Of a stretch of DNA of 64,000 nt, positions 61,265 through 64,000 are shown piece after piece. The notes under the pieces are model-generated. The model saw only the letters and a program-made list of their open reading frames with translations. It made no database searches and was not told where the DNA came from. This DNA comes from Gracilibacillus suaedae (GTDB taxonomy: Bacteria; Bacillota; Bacilli; Bacillales; Amphibacillaceae): the NCBI RefSeq assembly GCF_017599345.1, contig NZ_JAGFVL010000039.1, positions 62,001 to 126,000 of the forward strand, in the 5' to 3' direction. Made by a program: the position numbers and the translations under genes. Position 1 is the first letter of the stretch; every line of letters starts with the position of its first letter.

Positions 61265-61996
61265 TTAAATCGGTTTTCTCTGAAAATAAATATACCCACA
61301 AAGGAAAAAGATGAGAAAACTTCCGCCTACTACCGTTAATAATTGATCCCACGGAATGAAAAAAACATCGTCGGTACTTCCACCAACATACATCATCGAA
61401 AATGGTTGTGCCCATGGATAATACGGCCCGAACCGTTCTGAATTAACCGCTAAAATGGTCGGCAAAGTAAAAATAACATTCACAGCAAACGGTGCGGCAA
61501 AACTCTTGAATAAAATAGATAGCCATAACTGCAATGCGACTAATGGCATTGTCGCTACCCAGCCACCTATGATACTCTTCCAAACAATTGTTAATGGAAA
61601 TGGATCTGTAAAACCTTTGATCACCCCTACTGCATAAATCGCTCCTAAGTAGAGTATTTGAATAAACAAAACTAATAGAACAAGTAGTAGATATTTTGTG
61701 AGAAAAACTTTTCCTCTTGTCACAGGCAAGGCTAATAATTGCTTCCAACCACCTTCTTGATGCTCATAACGACAGATAACACTTGCTAATACACCACTTA
61801 TTAAAGGTAAAAACAAGGTCGCATAGGTGAAATTCATCATAAACAAGGGTGAATACCACTGGTTCATTTGTTCTCCAACATCTATTAAATTGCCCGTTAA
61901 TCCAATAAACAAGCCAATGAGTGGACCAACAAACAAAATCAAGATAATTTTCGATTTGCGTAATTTAAACCATTCTGATTGTAAAATGGCTAACAT
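61265..61996 (-). CDS. ABC-2 type permease, lantibiotic/bacitracin-immunity family, second subunit
   Basis: 243 residues with six predicted helices. Begins ILQSEWFKLRKSKIILIL, and CRYEHQEGGWKQLLALPVTRGKVFLTKYL is the conserved cytoplasmic helix of BcrB/SpaE/MutG-like permeases. Starts immediately after the stop of the first permease gene. Works with the ATPase at 62704-63615 in a three-gene exporter. Confidence 0.92.
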   Translation of the reverse strand: MLAILQSEWFKLRKSKIILILFVGPLIGLFIGLTGNLIDVGEQMNQWYSPLFMMNFTYATLFLPLISGVLASVICRYEHQEGGWKQLLALPVTRGKVFLTKYLLLVLLVLFIQILYLGAIYAVGVIKGFTDPFPLTIVWKSIIGGWVATMPLVALQLWLSILFKSFAAPFAVNVIFTLPTILAVNSERFGPYYPWAQPFSMMYVGGSTDDVFFIPWDQLLTVVGGSFLIFFLCGYIYFQRKPI

Positions 61997-62707
61997 TTAT
62001 CTCACATCCCTTCTTTTAAAATCAAACATACCAATAATATATAACATGCTTCCAACACCTAATCCTAACCATACATTGATAGTCGGATCATCCCATTCGT
62101 TCATTAATGATGGCCATTTCCAAATCATCCAGTCTGGTAAAGTGAAAGCGGAATAAGCAAAAATTACACCGACTACACCTACCGTAATGGAAATTCCTTG
62201 ATTTTTGCTGACAGTAGCAACCCATAACTGTAATGCTAGTACTGGCAACGCTGCAAAAAAAGGGAAGAAACTATATTGGAATACTTCAAGAAATGGAATC
62301 TCCTGATTAAAGTCTAAGAATAATCCAAATCCCAATGTGAAGACCATCAGTAAACAAGATGAAAGAAAGAACATAATCGAAAGAACTGTAAATTTAGACA
62401 AATAAACAGACATTTTGGAGATCGGTAATGCCACTAGCTGTTTCCAAGCATTTGTTTCATTTTCAATACTTGCTATAAAAGACGTGAGTATTGCAATCCC
62501 TAATACAATGGCAAGTGGCGTAAAGGCACTAATATTTTTCAGGTAATATCCCCAATAATCACTATTTTGTTGAAGTAAATACTCTTTCCTAACACCATAG
62601 TTGACCATCTGTAAAGCAATCACACCGACAGGACCCAATATTGTTAAAAACCACATACCTTTTCGCTTCATTTTCAACATATCTACCTTTAACAACCGCA
62701 TCATCAT
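61997..62707 (-). CDS. ABC-2 type permease, lantibiotic/bacitracin-immunity family, first subunit
   Basis: 236 residues with six helices; IENETNAWKQLVALPISKMSVYLSKF matches the same conserved motif as its partner. Start chosen at the ATG at 62707 with GGAGG 10 nt upstream; it overlaps the ATPase stop by 4 nt (ATGA). The longer frame upstream reads through the ATPase gene in another frame. Confidence 0.9.
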   Translation of the reverse strand: MMMRLLKVDMLKMKRKGMWFLTILGPVGVIALQMVNYGVRKEYLLQQNSDYWGYYLKNISAFTPLAIVLGIAILTSFIASIENETNAWKQLVALPISKMSVYLSKFTVLSIMFFLSSCLLMVFTLGFGLFLDFNQEIPFLEVFQYSFFPFFAALPVLALQLWVATVSKNQGISITVGVVGVIFAYSAFTLPDWMIWKWPSLMNEWDDPTINVWLGLGVGSMLYIIGMFDFKRRDVR

Positions 62708-63615
62708 CCAGCAAGCTCCTCCTTCGTCATTTGTAGGAAGATATCTTCTAACGACTTTTTGTCCTCTTCCACACGATATATGGAAATGCCTTGTTGCACG
62801 AGCAATTGAACTGCTTCTGCTACATGCTGATCGGTTTGATCTGATAAAAGGATATGTCCATCCTCCAACTCTGCTTTCATTCCACTTGCTAATAACGTAC
62901 GCCATGCATGCTCATGCTGACTTACTTTCAATTTAATATACTGTCGCGCGAACATACGCATTTCCTCGATGGAATCTTGAAAGATCATCTTTCCTTTTGT
63001 AATAATCCCTACCGTTGTAGCAATTTGATCGATTTCCGACAAAAGGTGACTAGAAATTAATATAGTCATGCCATATTTCTCTGGTAAACTTTTAATTAAT
63101 TCTCGAATTTCAATGATTCCTGAAGGGTCTAACCCGTTTGTTGGTTCATCTAAAATCAACAGTTCTGGTTTATTTAACAAGGCAGTTGCAATACCTAACC
63201 GTTGCTTCATACCTAATGAAAAACCCTTTACTTTCTTATTTGCCGCATCCTGCAAACGAACAGTTTTTAGAACTTCATCAATTCTCGTTTTCGGAACGCC
63301 AACTATTTTCCTAATAGCTTCTAAGTTTTCTTTCGCAGTTAAATGAGGATAATAGGAAGGATTCTCCACTAATGATCCTACTTTTTTTAAAATATTGATT
63401 CGCTCGCTCTTCAAGTCTTTTCCGAATATTGCAACCTTACCCGAAGTCGGTTTCATTAACCCTAGCAACATTCGTATCGTTGTTGATTTACCTGCTCCAT
63501 TCGGTCCAAGAAAACCGTATATCTCTCCTTTAGCGATTCGAATATCAACACCATTAACCGCAAGTTCTTTACCAAATTTCTTTGATAGATTTTTTGTTTG
63601 AATAATATATTCCAT
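62704..63615 (-). CDS. ABC transporter ATPase (BcrA-type)
   Basis: 303 residues. Walker A GPNGAGKST, signature FSLGMKQRL, Walker B LLILDEPTNGLDPSG, H-loop ISSHLLSEI, and a C-terminal extension ending in EEDKKSLEDIFLQMTKEELAG typical of bacitracin/lantibiotic resistance exporters. ATG at 63615 follows GAGGTG. Head of the operon; preceded by paired GTTTAAATT repeats that look like a response-regulator site. Confidence 0.95.
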   Translation of the reverse strand: MEYIIQTKNLSKKFGKELAVNGVDIRIAKGEIYGFLGPNGAGKSTTIRMLLGLMKPTSGKVAIFGKDLKSERINILKKVGSLVENPSYYPHLTAKENLEAIRKIVGVPKTRIDEVLKTVRLQDAANKKVKGFSLGMKQRLGIATALLNKPELLILDEPTNGLDPSGIIEIRELIKSLPEKYGMTILISSHLLSEIDQIATTVGIITKGKMIFQDSIEEMRMFARQYIKLKVSQHEHAWRTLLASGMKAELEDGHILLSDQTDQHVAEAVQLLVQQGISIYRVEEDKKSLEDIFLQMTKEELAG

Positions 63616-63672
63616 TCTGATCACCTCACCAACTATCTTAACGAATGAAGGTTAAAGGGAAGTATAGGTAAA

Positions 63673-63692
63673 GTTTAAATTTTGTTTAAATT
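63673..63692 (-). promoter_or_regulatory. Direct repeat GTTTAAATT, likely response-regulator binding site
   Basis: Two exact GTTTAAATT copies (63673-63681 and 63684-63692) with an 11-bp period, the spacing bound by OmpR-family regulators. It lies 58 nt upstream of the exporter's ATPase gene, next to a sensor kinase gene. Confidence 0.6.
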
Positions 63693-63701
63693 GGACAGAA
63701 A

Positions 63702-63736
63702 AAGAGATGACCCCTTTCATTTAGAGATCACCTCTT
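63702..63736 (-). terminator. Stem-loop terminator after the sensor kinase gene
   Basis: AAGAGATGA (63702-63710) and TCACCTCTT (63728-63736) pair with one wobble; leftward it ends in a T-run. Confidence 0.6.
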
Positions 63737-63742
63737 AAACAT

Positions 63743-64000
63743 TTATTGTTTATCCTGTATGTTTTTCTTAATTTTGATTGTCGTACCATCATTACTAGAC
63801 TGAATCTCCCAATCTAGTTGCATCCCTTTGATCATCATATCAACAATTGATAAACCTATACCTGCTCCTTTTTGATTAGAGCTGTCTTTCATTCCACTGC
63901 CTCGATCTCTTACAACAATTGCATCATAGCTATTCCTCGATTCTATTTTCAATTCTACGTATCGTCCATTTTTTGCATGACGTAATACATTTTGTAATAG
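63743..64000 (-). CDS. Sensor histidine kinase, 3' part only
   Basis: The leftward frame is open to the window edge; 85 codons are visible. It shows the ATP-binding domain: N box NVLRHA, G1 DRGSGM and G2 GAGIGLSIV. The internal TTG near 63952 is not a start. Its closeness to the bacitracin-type exporter, whose promoter carries an 11-bp direct repeat, suggests it belongs to the controlling two-component system; the response regulator would be outside the window. Confidence 0.88.
   Translation of the reverse strand, partial: LLQNVLRHAKNGRYVELKIESRNSYDAIVVRDRGSGMKDSSNQKGAGIGLSIVDMMIKGMQLDWEIQSSNDGTTIKIKKNIQDKQ

Noticed and set aside
62708-62905. N-terminal extension of the first ABC-2 permease
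   Set aside because: The extension reads through the ATPase gene in a different frame; the ATG at 62707 has a good ribosome binding site and an ATGA overlap.

Overview
The window is AT-rich chromosomal DNA of a low-GC Gram-positive bacterium, most likely a Bacillaceae member of the Gracilibacillus/Virgibacillus/Oceanobacillus type. Supporting this are strong GGAGG ribosome binding sites, many TTG and GTG starts, Bacillus-style Zur and Fur boxes (7-1-7 palindromes), a zinc-free S14 (rpsN2), a RelP-type alarmone synthetase, LysM-NlpC/P60 and 3D-domain wall proteins, and ABC sugar importers encoded without their own ATPase. The genus is inferred. I saw no rRNA, tRNA, CRISPR array, prophage or intact insertion sequence.

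Layout. 1-6 kb: the 3' part of a SNF2-family helicase, then a leftward VOC - AlkC-like - TetR operon divergent from an amidase, with a long AcrR-like palindrome between them. 6-10.8 kb: a LacI-controlled carbohydrate ABC importer (repressor, lipoprotein, two permeases). 11-20 kb: PadR regulator, Asp/Glu racemase-like protein, a 51-bp tandem hairpin array, RibD-like reductase, an MFS pseudogene, alpha/beta hydrolase, DinB protein, and an aminoglycoside nucleotidyltransferase-like / GNAT / membrane protein / GDPD operon. 20-31 kb: maltose acetyltransferase, a PadR - UppP - membrane protein cluster behind a large inverted repeat, a LysM-NlpC/P60 hydrolase, NUDIX, methyltransferase, oligogalacturonate lyase, and an ECF sigma / anti-sigma unit next to a candidate leader RNA in front of an SDR gene.

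31-46 kb is the most coherent region and holds two metal-starvation loci. The first (31.8-39.1 kb) looks Zur-controlled: rpsN2, three COG0523 (CobW/YciC) GTPases with CxCC motifs, an FAD oxidoreductase with a cysteine tail, a FeoB-like GTPase-permease whose gate is unusually rich in cysteine, and a dCTP deaminase. Three Zur-like boxes precede its two transcription units. The second (39.9-46 kb) is a Fur-box siderophore importer with two binding lipoproteins, two FecCD permeases, an ATPase and a ferredoxin-NADP reductase-like flavoprotein. It is bracketed by two direct copies of a roughly 400-bp intergenic repeat.

46-64 kb: SH3b-amidase, another DinB protein, an MFS pump opposite its CGNR-type regulator, arylamine N-acetyltransferase, a GAF histidine kinase with a cysteine cluster and its NarL-type partner, azoreductase plus DHA2 efflux pump, a zinc-free MDR reductase, a 3D-domain wall protein, RelP, an erythromycin-esterase-like lipoprotein, and a bacitracin-type ABC exporter beside the 3' part of a sensor kinase that runs off the window.

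Starts were re-chosen by ribosome binding site where the longest reading frame was implausible. Family names rest on motifs and remembered family architecture; no database search was run.
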